Shown one piece after another: positions 8,006-15,806 of a stretch of 64,000 nucleotides of DNA. The stretch is from positions 248,001 to 312,000 of the forward strand of contig JAWKHS010000005.1 in assembly GCA_041394705.1 (NCBI GenBank), in the 5' to 3' direction. Position 1 is the stretch's first letter; each line of letters starts with the position of its first letter. The DNA comes from Vicinamibacterales bacterium (GTDB taxonomy: Bacteria; Acidobacteriota; Vicinamibacteria; Vicinamibacterales; UBA2999). Under the pieces are notes generated by a model. That model was not told the DNA's origin and ran no database searches. It saw only the letters and a list, made by a program, of their open reading frames with translations. Made by a program: the position numbers and the translations under genes.

Positions 8006-9340
8006 TCAGGGCGCGCGGAAGGGCCGGACGTTCGAGGGCAGGGCGCCGGCCGGCGGCAGCAGGCCGTCGAGCACGTCGAGGGTCTTGGCGCGCGCGCCCC
8101 GGTTCGCCTCCACGAGGGCGCGGGCCGCCGCGCCCAGGCGGGCGCGGCGCACCGGATCGGTCATGAGCGCGAGCACTTCGGCCTCGAACTCCCCGGCCGA
8201 GGCCACCTGCACCCCGGCGTCGTTGGCGACGAAGGCGGCCGCGATCTCGGCGAAGTTCTGCATGTGCGGCCCGAAGATCACGGGACGGCCGAAGACGGCC
8301 GGCTCCAGGATGTTGTGACCGCCGGTGGGCACCAGGCTGCCGCCGACGAAGACGACCGTGCCCACCTGATACACGGTGGCCAGCTCGCCGATGGTGTCGA
8401 GCACGACCACGTCCGCGCGCGGCTCCGCATCGATGGGCAGCTCGCTCCGGCGGACGGTCCTGAACCCCTCCTCCGCGGCCAGCGTGGCGACGTCGCCGAA
8501 GCGCTCGGGATGGCGCGGGGCCAGGACGAGCACGGCGTTCGGCTGGGCGGCCTTCAACCTGCGGAACACCCGGAGCACCGCCGCCTCCTCGCCTTTCATC
8601 GTGCTCCCGGCCACCCAGACCGGGCGCGACGGCGCGAAGCGCAGGTAGCGCAGCACCCGCTCGCGGGTGCGGGCCTGCCCGGGCGGGAGCACCGCGTCGA
8701 GCGAGTCGAACTTGAGGCTGCCCGTGACGGTCACGCGCTCGGGAAGCGCGCCGATGTCGACGAACCGACGCGCCGACTCCTCGGACTGCACGCAGAAGCG
8801 GTCCACGTCGGCCAGCACGTGCTTGAAGAAGCCGCGGACGCGGCGATAGCGTGGGAAGGACCGCGAGGAGAGCCGGCCGTTGACGACGGCCGTCCTGACG
8901 CCCCGCCGCCGGCACTCCCGCAGGAGGTTCGGCCAGATCTCGGTCTCCATCATCAGGAAGAGCCGCGGCTTGACGAGATCGAGCGTGCGACGGACGACGA
9001 ACCCGAGGTCGAACGGGAAGTAGAACACGGCGTCCACGTCGAGCCCGCCGCGCCGGGCCAGCTGCTGCGCCGACATGGTGGTCGTGGACAGGAACATCCG
9101 CAGCGAGGGGTGGCGCTCGCGCAGGGCCGCGATGAGCGGCCGGGCCGTGAGCAGCTCGCCGACCGAGACGGCGTGAATCCAGATGGAGGGCTCGGCATCG
9201 ATGTTGACCGACACCGGCAGGTAGCCGAGGCGCTGCGGGAGGCTGCCGACGTACTTCCGGTAGCGGATCGCCTGGTAGGCCAGCCACGGCGACACCACGA
9301 GCGCGAAGAGGAGGATGACGGCCGTGTAGACGACGTACAT
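8006..9340 (-). CDS. waaA: 3-deoxy-D-manno-octulosonic acid transferase
   Basis: The 444-aa Kdo transferase (GT30) has an N-terminal membrane anchor (MYVVYTAVILLFALVVSPW), the catalytic-region signature HAVSVGELLTARPL, the METEIWPNLLREC motif, and the CMP-Kdo-binding region GGSLVPTGGHNILEPA. It attaches Kdo to lipid IVA. I start at the ATG at 9340 because upstream in-frame sequence is unrelated Arg/Pro-rich composition. It is the first gene of the operon; no strong Shine-Dalgarno is seen. It diverges from gap. Confidence 0.94.
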   Translation of the reverse strand: MYVVYTAVILLFALVVSPWLAYQAIRYRKYVGSLPQRLGYLPVSVNIDAEPSIWIHAVSVGELLTARPLIAALRERHPSLRMFLSTTTMSAQQLARRGGLDVDAVFYFPFDLGFVVRRTLDLVKPRLFLMMETEIWPNLLRECRRRGVRTAVVNGRLSSRSFPRYRRVRGFFKHVLADVDRFCVQSEESARRFVDIGALPERVTVTGSLKFDSLDAVLPPGQARTRERVLRYLRFAPSRPVWVAGSTMKGEEAAVLRVFRRLKAAQPNAVLVLAPRHPERFGDVATLAAEEGFRTVRRSELPIDAEPRADVVVLDTIGELATVYQVGTVVFVGGSLVPTGGHNILEPAVFGRPVIFGPHMQNFAEIAAAFVANDAGVQVASAGEFEAEVLALMTDPVRRARLGAAARALVEANRGARAKTLDVLDGLLPPAGALPSNVRPFRAP

Positions 9341-9419
9341 ATCTGCCCGCGGTGCGCTGGTCCGGCACGCCCGGCTCCCGCGCCCCGGACGGCCCGCGCG
9401 AGCGAGGGGCGCCGAGGCG

Positions 9420-9448
9420 TTGACCGGCCGTGATTCCACGGCTATACA
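9420..9448 (+). promoter_or_regulatory. Sigma-70-type promoter upstream of gap
   Basis: TTGACC (9420-9425) and TATACA (9443-9448, within TATACAAT) are separated by exactly 17 bp. This is the best consensus promoter in the window. Transcription would start near 9455, leaving a leader of about 55 nt before the gap ATG, with a strong GAGGAGG Shine-Dalgarno at about 9497-9505. Confidence 0.75.
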
Positions 9449-9510
9449 ATCATACGTTTGCCGACGCCCCGATTGGGGCGTCCACCAATCACTGCCGAGG
9501 AGGAGGCCCT

Positions 9511-10515
9511 ATGGCCGTCAAGGTTGGCATCAACGGATTCGGGCGCATCGGCCGCAACATCATGCGGGCCGCCCTGGCCGACGGCATGGTGGACTTCGTG
9601 GCCGTCAACGACCTCACCGACGCGAAGACGCTCGCGCACCTGCTGAAGTACGACTCGGTGCTCGGCAACCTCTCCGCGACGATCACCGGCGGGGCCGACA
9701 GCATCACGGTCAACGGCGACACCTTCAAGGTGTTCGCGTCGAAGGACCCCGCGGCCCTGCCGTGGGGCGATCTCGGCGTGGACGTGGTCTTCGAGTGCAC
9801 GGGCAAGTTCACCGACCGTGACGGCGCCGGCAAGCACCTGGCGGCCGGCGCGAAGAAGGTGATCGTCACGGCGCCGGCGAAGAAGCCGGACGTCACGGTC
9901 GTCATGGGCGTCAACGACGAGAAGTACGACCCGGCCGCCCACCACATCATCTCGAACGCGTCCTGCACGACGAACTGCCTGGCGCCCGTGGCCAAGGTGC
10001 TGCACGAGTCGTTCGGCATCTCACGCGGCTGGATGACGACGATCCACGCCTACACGAACGACCAGAACCTGCTCGACCTGCCGCACAAGGACATCCGCCG
10101 CGCCCGGGCGGCGGCGCTGTCGATCATCCCGACGACGACAGGCGCCGCGAGCGCGGTCGGCGAGGTGCTGCCCGCGCTCAAGGGCAAGCTCGACGGCGTG
10201 TCGATGCGGGTGCCCACGCCGAACGTCTCGGTGGTGGACCTGGTGGCGCTCTTCGAGAAGACCGTCACGGCCGACGACGTGAACGCGGCGCTCCGCGCGG
10301 CTGCCGACGGGCCGCTGCGGGGCATCCTCCAGGTGGAGGACGCCCCGCTCGTGTCCATCGACTTCCGCGGCAACCCGCACTCCTCGATCGTCGACAGCGC
10401 CTACACCAAGGTCATGGACGGCGACTTCGTGAAGGTGATGTCCTGGTACGACAACGAGTGGGGCTACTCGAACCGCTGCGTGGACCTGCTGAAGAAGGTG
10501 GCCGCCAGCCTCTGA
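9511..10515 (+). CDS. gap: Type I glyceraldehyde-3-phosphate dehydrogenase
   Basis: The 334-aa protein starts MAVKVGINGFGRIGRN with the NAD-binding GxGxxG and contains the active-site motif SNASCTTNCLAPVAK with the catalytic Cys, and ends NEWGYSNRCVDL. It oxidises glyceraldehyde 3-phosphate to 1,3-bisphosphoglycerate. I start at the ATG at 9511 because of the strong Shine-Dalgarno 6-13 nt upstream. It heads a glycolytic operon gap-pgk-tpiA. Confidence 0.98.
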   Translation: MAVKVGINGFGRIGRNIMRAALADGMVDFVAVNDLTDAKTLAHLLKYDSVLGNLSATITGGADSITVNGDTFKVFASKDPAALPWGDLGVDVVFECTGKFTDRDGAGKHLAAGAKKVIVTAPAKKPDVTVVMGVNDEKYDPAAHHIISNASCTTNCLAPVAKVLHESFGISRGWMTTIHAYTNDQNLLDLPHKDIRRARAAALSIIPTTTGAASAVGEVLPALKGKLDGVSMRVPTPNVSVVDLVALFEKTVTADDVNAALRAAADGPLRGILQVEDAPLVSIDFRGNPHSSIVDSAYTKVMDGDFVKVMSWYDNEWGYSNRCVDLLKKVAASL

Positions 10516-10523
10516 GCCGCGTC

Positions 10524-11726
10524 ATGACGAAGTACTCGATTCGCGACCTGCCCCTCGACGATCGGCGCGTGTTCATGCGCGTGGACTTCAACGTCCCGCT
10601 GAAGAACGGCGTCATCACCGACGACACGCGCATCACCGCGGCGCTCCCCACGATCCGCTACGCGCTCGAGCACGGGTCCACCGTGATCCTCGCGTCCCAC
10701 CTCGGGCGGCCGAAGGGCAAGGTCGCGCCCGAGTACAGCCTGAAGCCCGTCGCCGCGCACCTCTCGCAGCTGCTGGGCCGCGAGGTGGTGTTCGCCGAGG
10801 ACTGCGTGGGCGAGCCCGCCCGCGCGGCCATCGCGAAGGCGGAGGCGGACGGCGGCTCGCGCGTCGTCCTGCTCGAGAACCTGCGGTTCCACGCCGAGGA
10901 GGAGAAGGACGACCCGGCGTTCGCCACGTCGCTGGCGACCCTGGCCGACGTGTACGTGGACGACGCCTTCGGCGCCGCGCACCGTGCGCACGCGTCGGTG
11001 TCCGCCATGGTCGGGCCGTTCGCCGCCGCCGGCGCCGGGCTGCTCATGGAGAAGGAACTGTCCTATCTGGGCCTCGCGCTCGGCGAACCGGAGCGGCCGT
11101 TCGTGGCCATCATCGGCGGCGCCAAGGTGTCGGACAAGATCGAGGTCATCGAGAACCTGCTGACGCGCGTGGACCACCTGCTCGTCGGCGGCGCCATGGC
11201 CTACACCTTCTTCAAGGCCCTGGGCCTGCCCGTGGGCTCGTCGCTCGTGGAGGACGACAAGCTGGCCGAAGCGCTGCGCATCGTCGACGCGGCCAAGGTG
11301 CGCGGCGTGGAGCTGACCCTGCCGGTGGATCACGTCGTGGCCGACCGGCTGGACGCCGCCGCGGCGACCGCGGTGCTCCAGGTCTCGGACCACGGGATCG
11401 GGAACCGGATGGGGCTCGACATCGGCCCGGACACGATCGCGCTGTACCGCTCGATCATCGCCACCGCGAAGACGGTGGTCTGGAACGGGCCGATGGGCGT
11501 CTTCGAGATGACGCCGTTCGCCGCCGGCACCATGGCCGTGGCCGAGGCCGTGGCCAACGTGCAGGGCACGACGATCATCGGCGGCGGCGATTCGGTGGCG
11601 GCCGTGAACAAGGCCGGCGTGGCGGACCGCATCTCCCACATCTCCACGGGCGGCGGGGCGTCGCTGGAGTTCCTCGGCGGACAGACGCTGCCTGGCGTGG
11701 CCGCGTTGCCGGACAAGAGCGCCTAG
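10524..11726 (+). CDS. pgk: Phosphoglycerate kinase
   Basis: The 400-aa protein has the N-terminal MRVDFNVPLK signature, SHLGRPKGK, VYVDDAFGAAHRAHAS and the C-terminal nucleotide-binding GGGDSVAAVNKAG and STGGGASLEFLGG. It transfers phosphate from 1,3-bisphosphoglycerate to ADP. It starts 8 nt after the gap stop codon, as in a typical gap-pgk operon. Confidence 0.98.
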   Translation: MTKYSIRDLPLDDRRVFMRVDFNVPLKNGVITDDTRITAALPTIRYALEHGSTVILASHLGRPKGKVAPEYSLKPVAAHLSQLLGREVVFAEDCVGEPARAAIAKAEADGGSRVVLLENLRFHAEEEKDDPAFATSLATLADVYVDDAFGAAHRAHASVSAMVGPFAAAGAGLLMEKELSYLGLALGEPERPFVAIIGGAKVSDKIEVIENLLTRVDHLLVGGAMAYTFFKALGLPVGSSLVEDDKLAEALRIVDAAKVRGVELTLPVDHVVADRLDAAAATAVLQVSDHGIGNRMGLDIGPDTIALYRSIIATAKTVVWNGPMGVFEMTPFAAGTMAVAEAVANVQGTTIIGGGDSVAAVNKAGVADRISHISTGGGASLEFLGGQTLPGVAALPDKSA

Positions 11727-11807
11727 CGGCGCACCACCATAGCGGCCAGGGCTAGCGGTCGCGGCTAGACCTGCCACGTCAACGGTCCCTCGACGGGAGA
11801 CGGACGC

Positions 11808-12572
11808 ATGCGGCAGCCATTCATCGCCGGCAACTGGAAGATGTTCAAGACCGTGCACGAGGGCGTCGTGCACGTGAAGGAACTGCGCCCGGTGGTGAAG
11901 GGCGTCGAGGGCGTGGACATCGTGGTGGCGCCTCCGGCGACGGCCCTGCACGCCGCGGCCGAGGCCGCCCGCAACAGCAACATCGCCGTCGCGGGCCAGA
12001 ACTGCCACTGGGAACGCGAAGGCGCGTTCACGGGCGAGGTCAGCGCCGCGATGGTGCGGGAGGCGGGCGCGGAGTACGTGATCCTCGGGCATTCGGAGCG
12101 GCGCACGCTCTTCGGCGACACCGACGAGACGGTCAACCGGAAGGTGCAGGCCGCCCTGGCGGCCGGGCTCGTGCCCATCTTCTGCATCGGCGAGACGCTG
12201 GACCAGCGGGACGGCGGACAGACGCTGGCGGTCCTGGACACCCAGCTGAAACGGGGCCTCGACGCGGTTCTCTCGGAGCAGGTGGCCGGGCTGGTCGTGG
12301 CCTACGAGCCCGTCTGGGCCATCGGCACCGGCAGGAACGCCACCCCGGAACAGGCCGGGGAGGCCCACGGGCACATCCGGGGCCGGCTGCGCTCGTGGTT
12401 CGGGGCGGATGCGGCCGAGCGGTGCCGGATCGTCTACGGCGGGAGCGTCAAGCCCGGCAACGCCGCGGCGCTCCTGGGCACGCCGGACATCGACGGCGCC
12501 CTGGTGGGCGGCGCCAGTCTGGACGTGGCCGGCTTCGCCCAGATCGTCCAGGCGGCCCGACCCCGGGTCTAG
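11808..12572 (+). CDS. tpiA: Triosephosphate isomerase
   Basis: The 254-aa TIM-barrel protein begins MRQPFIAGNWKMFK (Asn/Lys substrate-binding residues), has ILGHSERR with the electrophilic His, the catalytic-Glu motif VVAYEPVWAIGTG, and IVYGGSVKPGN for phosphate binding. It lies 81 nt after pgk with a GGGAGAC Shine-Dalgarno, likely in the same transcript. Confidence 0.98.
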   Translation: MRQPFIAGNWKMFKTVHEGVVHVKELRPVVKGVEGVDIVVAPPATALHAAAEAARNSNIAVAGQNCHWEREGAFTGEVSAAMVREAGAEYVILGHSERRTLFGDTDETVNRKVQAALAAGLVPIFCIGETLDQRDGGQTLAVLDTQLKRGLDAVLSEQVAGLVVAYEPVWAIGTGRNATPEQAGEAHGHIRGRLRSWFGADAAERCRIVYGGSVKPGNAAALLGTPDIDGALVGGASLDVAGFAQIVQAARPRV

Positions 12573-12712
12573 CCTGGAGGGCGGCCCCGGACGGGGCGGG
12601 GGCCCTGGCCGGAGGGGTGGCGGGGGCCGAAGGCGTCGGCGCGTGCCCGGACGGCCGAAGGCGGCTATACTTGGCGTTTGCGGTTCCCCCGGCGGGAGCC
12701 ACGAGCAGATTG

Positions 12713-13168
12713 ATGCTGTATTACCTCTTCGTCACCCTCTACGTGATCGCGTGCCTGGTCCTGATGATCGTCATCCTGCTCCAGCAGGGGAAAGGCGGCG
12801 ACATCGCCAGCGCGTTCGGCGGCGGGGGCAGCCAGGCCGTGTTCGGCGCGCGCACCGGCGCGACGCTGCTCACCAAGGTCACGGCCGGCCTCACGGTGGC
12901 CTTCATGGGCCTCGCACTCGTGCTCGCCATCTGGGGAGCACGGGGGACCAGCTCCGTCGTCGGCGGTGTCGAGGGTCCGGCGCCCGTGTCGCTGCCGGCG
13001 GGCGCCACCGACATTCCCGTCCAGCCGGCCGGGGCGACTCCACCTCCGGCGTCCGGTTCCACGCCTCCGTCCGCTCCCTCCGCGGCACCTGGCGACGCGG
13101 CCTCTCCCGCGCCGTCCACCACCACGCCGCCTCCGGCGACCACGCCGGAGCCCGTCAAGAAGCAGTAA
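12713..13168 (+). CDS. secG: Preprotein translocase subunit SecG
   Basis: The 151-aa protein has two transmembrane helices (about residues 1-20 and 50-73) flanking the conserved cytoplasmic loop LLQQGKGGDIASAFGGGGSQ, diagnostic of SecG. The C-terminal half (from about residue 85) is a low-complexity Pro/Ala/Thr tail that makes the protein roughly twice the usual length. A GGGAG Shine-Dalgarno precedes the ATG. A -10-like TATACT sits at 12666-12671 without a clear -35. Position after tpiA is a common bacterial arrangement. Confidence 0.93.
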   Translation: MLYYLFVTLYVIACLVLMIVILLQQGKGGDIASAFGGGGSQAVFGARTGATLLTKVTAGLTVAFMGLALVLAIWGARGTSSVVGGVEGPAPVSLPAGATDIPVQPAGATPPPASGSTPPSAPSAAPGDAASPAPSTTTPPPATTPEPVKKQ

Positions 13169-13223
13169 CCGGGCGGTCCGCCCGTCCTCGTCCGACGCGG
13201 CTGGCTCTCCGAGGGAGGGTGTC

Positions 13224-14606
13224 ATGACGCGTGTGTTCTCAGTGTTGCTGGCCGCGGTTCTGGTGACCGCCGGCTGCTCGATGGCCGATCCCGACGAAGG
13301 CGTGAAAGGCAAGCGGGGCACTGGCGTGGTGGATCCCGCCGTCGTCGCGGCGCCGCCACCAAGGCCGGCGCTGCCACCGCCGCCACCGCCGCCCCTTGGC
13401 GGATTCACGACGCAGACCCGCCTCGGCTACACGGTGGGCGACCAGTGGGAGCCGGCGATTGCGGCCGATCGCTTCGGCCACGTGTACGCGCTGGCGCCCC
13501 AGTACCAGGGCGTGCCGGGCTGCCCGACCTGCCCGAGCCCCACGATGATCCTGCAGGTGAGCGCCGACGGCGGCCAGACCTGGAGCGCGCCGCGGCAGAT
13601 CGCGCCGCCCGGGACCGGCCAGTGGGACGCGCAGGTGGTCGTGGATCCGGTCGACGGCCAGACGGTCTACGCCTCGTGGCTGCAGAACGGCAAGAGCGAC
13701 ACCGTGGTGGCCCGGTCCACCGACTACGGCCAGACGTGGTCCGTCGTGGTCGCGGACTCGACCAACGCCGGCACCGACAAGCCGATCCTGGCGGTGCGCG
13801 GAAACGACGTCTACGTGGTCTTCAACCACGCGCAGAAGATCTGGGCGGCCGTGTCGCACGACGGCGGGCTGACCTTCACGCAGTCCCAGATCAACAAGAA
13901 CGGGAACCTCGGATGGGCGCTGGCGGCGGGCGGCGTCGTGACGCCGAACGGGTCGGTGCACTTCGGCTGGGCCGGCTACACCCGCAACGGCGGCGCCACC
14001 GGAGACGTGAACCTGTTCGTCTCCTCGTCCTTCGACGGGGGCGCGACGTGGACCAATCGCGTTCTCGACGTCTCGGGCGCGCCGCCCGACTGCGCGGCGT
14101 CCCTGTGCGGCTGGGCGTACCTCGGCGCGCAGCTCCTCGTGACCGCCGACGACGGCGGGACGCTCTACGCCCTCTGGAACTCGAGCCCCGCTGGCAGCGG
14201 CGGGGCCGCCAACCGCGTGTACTTCGCGTCGTCGGCGAACGACGGCGCCACCTGGACGCCGCGCACCGAAGTCTCGACGGCCCCGGCCGGCAGCGCCCAC
14301 GCCTTCCCGGCTCTCGTCGCGGGTGCGGCGGGTGACGTGCGGATCGGGTGGATGGACGCCAGGGCCGGTACGCGCTGGAACACGTACTACCGGTCCTCCA
14401 CCAACGGGGGCACGACCTGGTCGGCCGAGGTCGACCTGTCCGGCTTCGTGCCAGGCTACGGGTACATCCAGGCCAACGGGTTCGACTACCCGTACGGCGA
14501 CTACTGGGAGATGACCATCGACGGCAACGGCGCGACGCACGCCATCTGGGGCGAGGGCTTGAACTACGACTCGCCCGGCTCCATCTGGTACGTGAAAGGG
14601 CAGTAG
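13224..14606 (+). CDS. Exported lipoprotein with BNR/Asp-box (sialidase-like) repeats
   Basis: The 460-aa product has a lipoprotein signal peptide ending TAGC (Cys18), a Pro-rich linker (PPPRPALPPPPPPP) and then six Asp-box-like repeats (SADGGQTW, STDYGQTW, SHDGGLTF, SFDGGATW, SANDGATW, STNGGTTW), predicting a six-bladed beta-propeller of the exo-alpha-sialidase/neuraminidase fold. The Arg triad of a true sialidase could not be confirmed, so substrate and enzymatic activity are open. A GAGGGAGG Shine-Dalgarno supports the ATG at 13224. Confidence 0.8.
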   Translation: MTRVFSVLLAAVLVTAGCSMADPDEGVKGKRGTGVVDPAVVAAPPPRPALPPPPPPPLGGFTTQTRLGYTVGDQWEPAIAADRFGHVYALAPQYQGVPGCPTCPSPTMILQVSADGGQTWSAPRQIAPPGTGQWDAQVVVDPVDGQTVYASWLQNGKSDTVVARSTDYGQTWSVVVADSTNAGTDKPILAVRGNDVYVVFNHAQKIWAAVSHDGGLTFTQSQINKNGNLGWALAAGGVVTPNGSVHFGWAGYTRNGGATGDVNLFVSSSFDGGATWTNRVLDVSGAPPDCAASLCGWAYLGAQLLVTADDGGTLYALWNSSPAGSGGAANRVYFASSANDGATWTPRTEVSTAPAGSAHAFPALVAGAAGDVRIGWMDARAGTRWNTYYRSSTNGGTTWSAEVDLSGFVPGYGYIQANGFDYPYGDYWEMTIDGNGATHAIWGEGLNYDSPGSIWYVKGQ

Positions 14607-14644
14607 ACGGGCGTCCACTCGCCCGCCACGACGGTGCGTGGCTC

Positions 14645-14653
14645 TGATACAAT
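14645..14653 (+). promoter_or_regulatory. Candidate extended -10 promoter for tRNA-Leu
   Basis: TGATACAAT contains TG one base upstream of TACAAT (14648-14653), an extended -10 element. No convincing -35 is present. It lies about 43 nt before the mature tRNA, and the leader between contains a long hairpin. Confidence 0.5.
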
Positions 14654-14657
14654 CCAA

Positions 14658-14689
14658 GGCTCGCGTCCGGCACCCCCGGACGCGAAGCC
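14658..14689 (+). other. Long stem-loop in the tRNA-Leu leader
   Basis: CGCGTCCGG (14662-14670), a CACCC loop and CCGGACGCG (14676-14684) form a perfect 9-bp stem, extended to 13 bp by GGCT/AGCC with one bulged A. It sits between the -10 element and the mature tRNA 5' end. It might terminate upstream transcription or shape the pre-tRNA leader. Confidence 0.6.
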
Positions 14690-14695
14690 CTCTTC

Positions 14696-14782
14696 GCGGA
14701 AGTGGCGGAATTGGCAGACGCACCAGCTTGAGGGGCTGGCGGTAGCAATACCGTGGAGGTTCGAGTCCTCTCTTCCGCACCA
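14696..14782 (+). tRNA. tRNA-Leu (GAG)
   Basis: A class II tRNA: acceptor GCGGAAG pairs with CTTCCGC, anticodon GAG at 14730-14732 in CTTGAGGGG, a long variable arm (GGCGGTAGCAATACCG region), a GGTTCGAGTCC T-arm, discriminator A and an encoded CCA. It stands alone with its own promoter-like element and an intrinsic terminator directly after it. Confidence 0.97.
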
Positions 14783-14791
14783 CGACACATG

Positions 14792-14817
14792 AAGGCCCGG
14801 CGTTCCGGGCCTTTTTT
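14792..14817 (+). terminator. Intrinsic terminator after tRNA-Leu
   Basis: AAGGCCCGG, loop CGTT, CCGGGCC and a run of six Ts form a canonical Rho-independent terminator 9 nt past the tRNA CCA end. Confidence 0.93.
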
Positions 14818-14841
14818 CGTTGCGGGGACGCCCCGCGAACC

Positions 14842-15110
14842 ATGGCGCCGGCTGCGTCCCAGCGATCTTTCGGTCGGTCCGAGCTCGACACGCGTCTCGG
14901 ACTCGCGGAGGGCGTCACGTTTCCGCGCGTGCCGGGCATCGAAGCGGTGGAGGTCGGCGACGCCGCGCCGGGGCCCGACCTGCACGCCGGCCACGCGGTG
15001 GCGGCGCCGCCTCCCTGCCGCGGGGCGTCCGACTGACGGCGTACGGCGGCAGCCCGGTGGCGACCTCCGTGCCGAGGTGCTGCAGCGCGCTCCGGCGGCT
15101 GCCGAACCCC
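14842..15110 (+). pseudogene. Remnant of a zinc-type medium-chain dehydrogenase (quinone oxidoreductase family)
   Basis: The only content of the 380-bp gap before the VOC gene. Frame 1 (14842-15034) reads RSELDTRLGLAEGVTFPRV then PGIEAVEVGDAAPGPDL, resembling the N-terminal GroES-like domain of MDR oxidoreductases. It then jumps to LTAYGGS (15033-15053) and, in another frame, GDLRAEVLQR (about 15057-15087), which resemble the C-terminal end of the same family. The Rossmann domain is missing and frames change, so it is a deleted, decaying gene. This rests on recalled family resemblance only. Confidence 0.5.
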
Positions 15111-15165
15111 ATCCAGCGCCCTGGTCTGCGCGTCCGTTCCCGGCGTCGTACAGCTCGCCGGCAGC

Positions 15166-15627
15166 TCAGGCGTCTTTGGTCCAGGCCGAGTACGGGACGA
15201 CGCCGAGCTCCGGTCGTGAGGCCCCCGGCAGCATCGCGACGAGCTCGAGCAGGTGGTCGTCGGGATCCCGGACGAACACCGACACGGCGGGCATCCAGGC
15301 GATGACGACGGCCTCGGACGCCGGCTGGCCGTCGAAGTCGAGCGGCTGCGCGCCGAGCGCGCGGAGGCGCGCGGGCGCGGCCAGCACGTCATCGATGCCG
15401 CAGGCGAAGGCCACATGCAGCTGCATCCGGTTCGGCGCGCTCCCAGCCTCCCACAGCCCGAGCATCGTGTGCCCGGGCCCCCCGATCCAGTAGAAGGCCA
15501 CGCGGCGGGCCTCGAGCCGGTACGCGGGCTCGAGGCCCACCACCTCCTCGTAGAACCTCGCGCTCCTGTCGAGATCAGCGACGGTCAGGTGGGTCTCGAA
15601 GAGACGCTGCGGGGCCGGGATCGCCAT
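15166..15627 (-). CDS. VOC (glyoxalase/bleomycin-resistance-fold) family protein
   Basis: The 153-aa protein has two beta-alpha-beta-beta-beta halves with metal-ligand positions in ETHLTVADLDRSARFYEEV (His near residue 13), HVAFAC and, at the end, FVRDPDDHLLELVAM with the Glu ligand. Such proteins are metal-dependent lyases, dioxygenases or resistance proteins; the substrate cannot be inferred. It is a single convergent gene between the MDR remnant and the divergent DUF4832 gene. Confidence 0.85.
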   Translation of the reverse strand: MAIPAPQRLFETHLTVADLDRSARFYEEVVGLEPAYRLEARRVAFYWIGGPGHTMLGLWEAGSAPNRMQLHVAFACGIDDVLAAPARLRALGAQPLDFDGQPASEAVVIAWMPAVSVFVRDPDDHLLELVAMLPGASRPELGVVPYSAWTKDA

Positions 15628-15705
15628 GGCGCGATTCTCTCCCGACTGGAGCGGCCGGGGGAGCGGGCGAGCCCGCGCCCGGCACGAGGGCTCGACGCCG
15701 CGGTG

Positions 15706-15733
15706 TTGGTGGCCCGACTGGAAATGGCATACT
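15706..15733 (+). promoter_or_regulatory. Candidate promoter for the DUF4832 gene
   Basis: TTGGTG (15706-15711) and CATACT (15728-15733) with 16-bp spacing lie about 75 nt upstream of the ATG at 15807. Matches to consensus are moderate. Confidence 0.35.
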
Positions 15734-15806
15734 TCGGGGACTCCCCGTCCGCGACGGCTCGCCTGGTGGCCGCCACGCCAGCGATGCACGGGCGCGATCT
15801 GGATTC

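Noticed and set aside
8006..9439. Longer N-terminus for waaA starting at 9439
   Set aside because: The additional 33 residues are Arg/Pro-rich without similarity and overlap the divergent gap promoter; the Kdo transferase membrane anchor starts at the ATG at 9340.
12573..12640. Intrinsic terminator after tpiA
   Set aside because: GC-rich inverted repeats are present but no T-run follows and secG begins soon after, so nothing supports termination here.
13224..14606. Naming the BNR-repeat lipoprotein a sialidase
   Set aside because: Asp-boxes only indicate the propeller fold; the catalytic Arg triad and nucleophilic Tyr/Glu could not be located with confidence.
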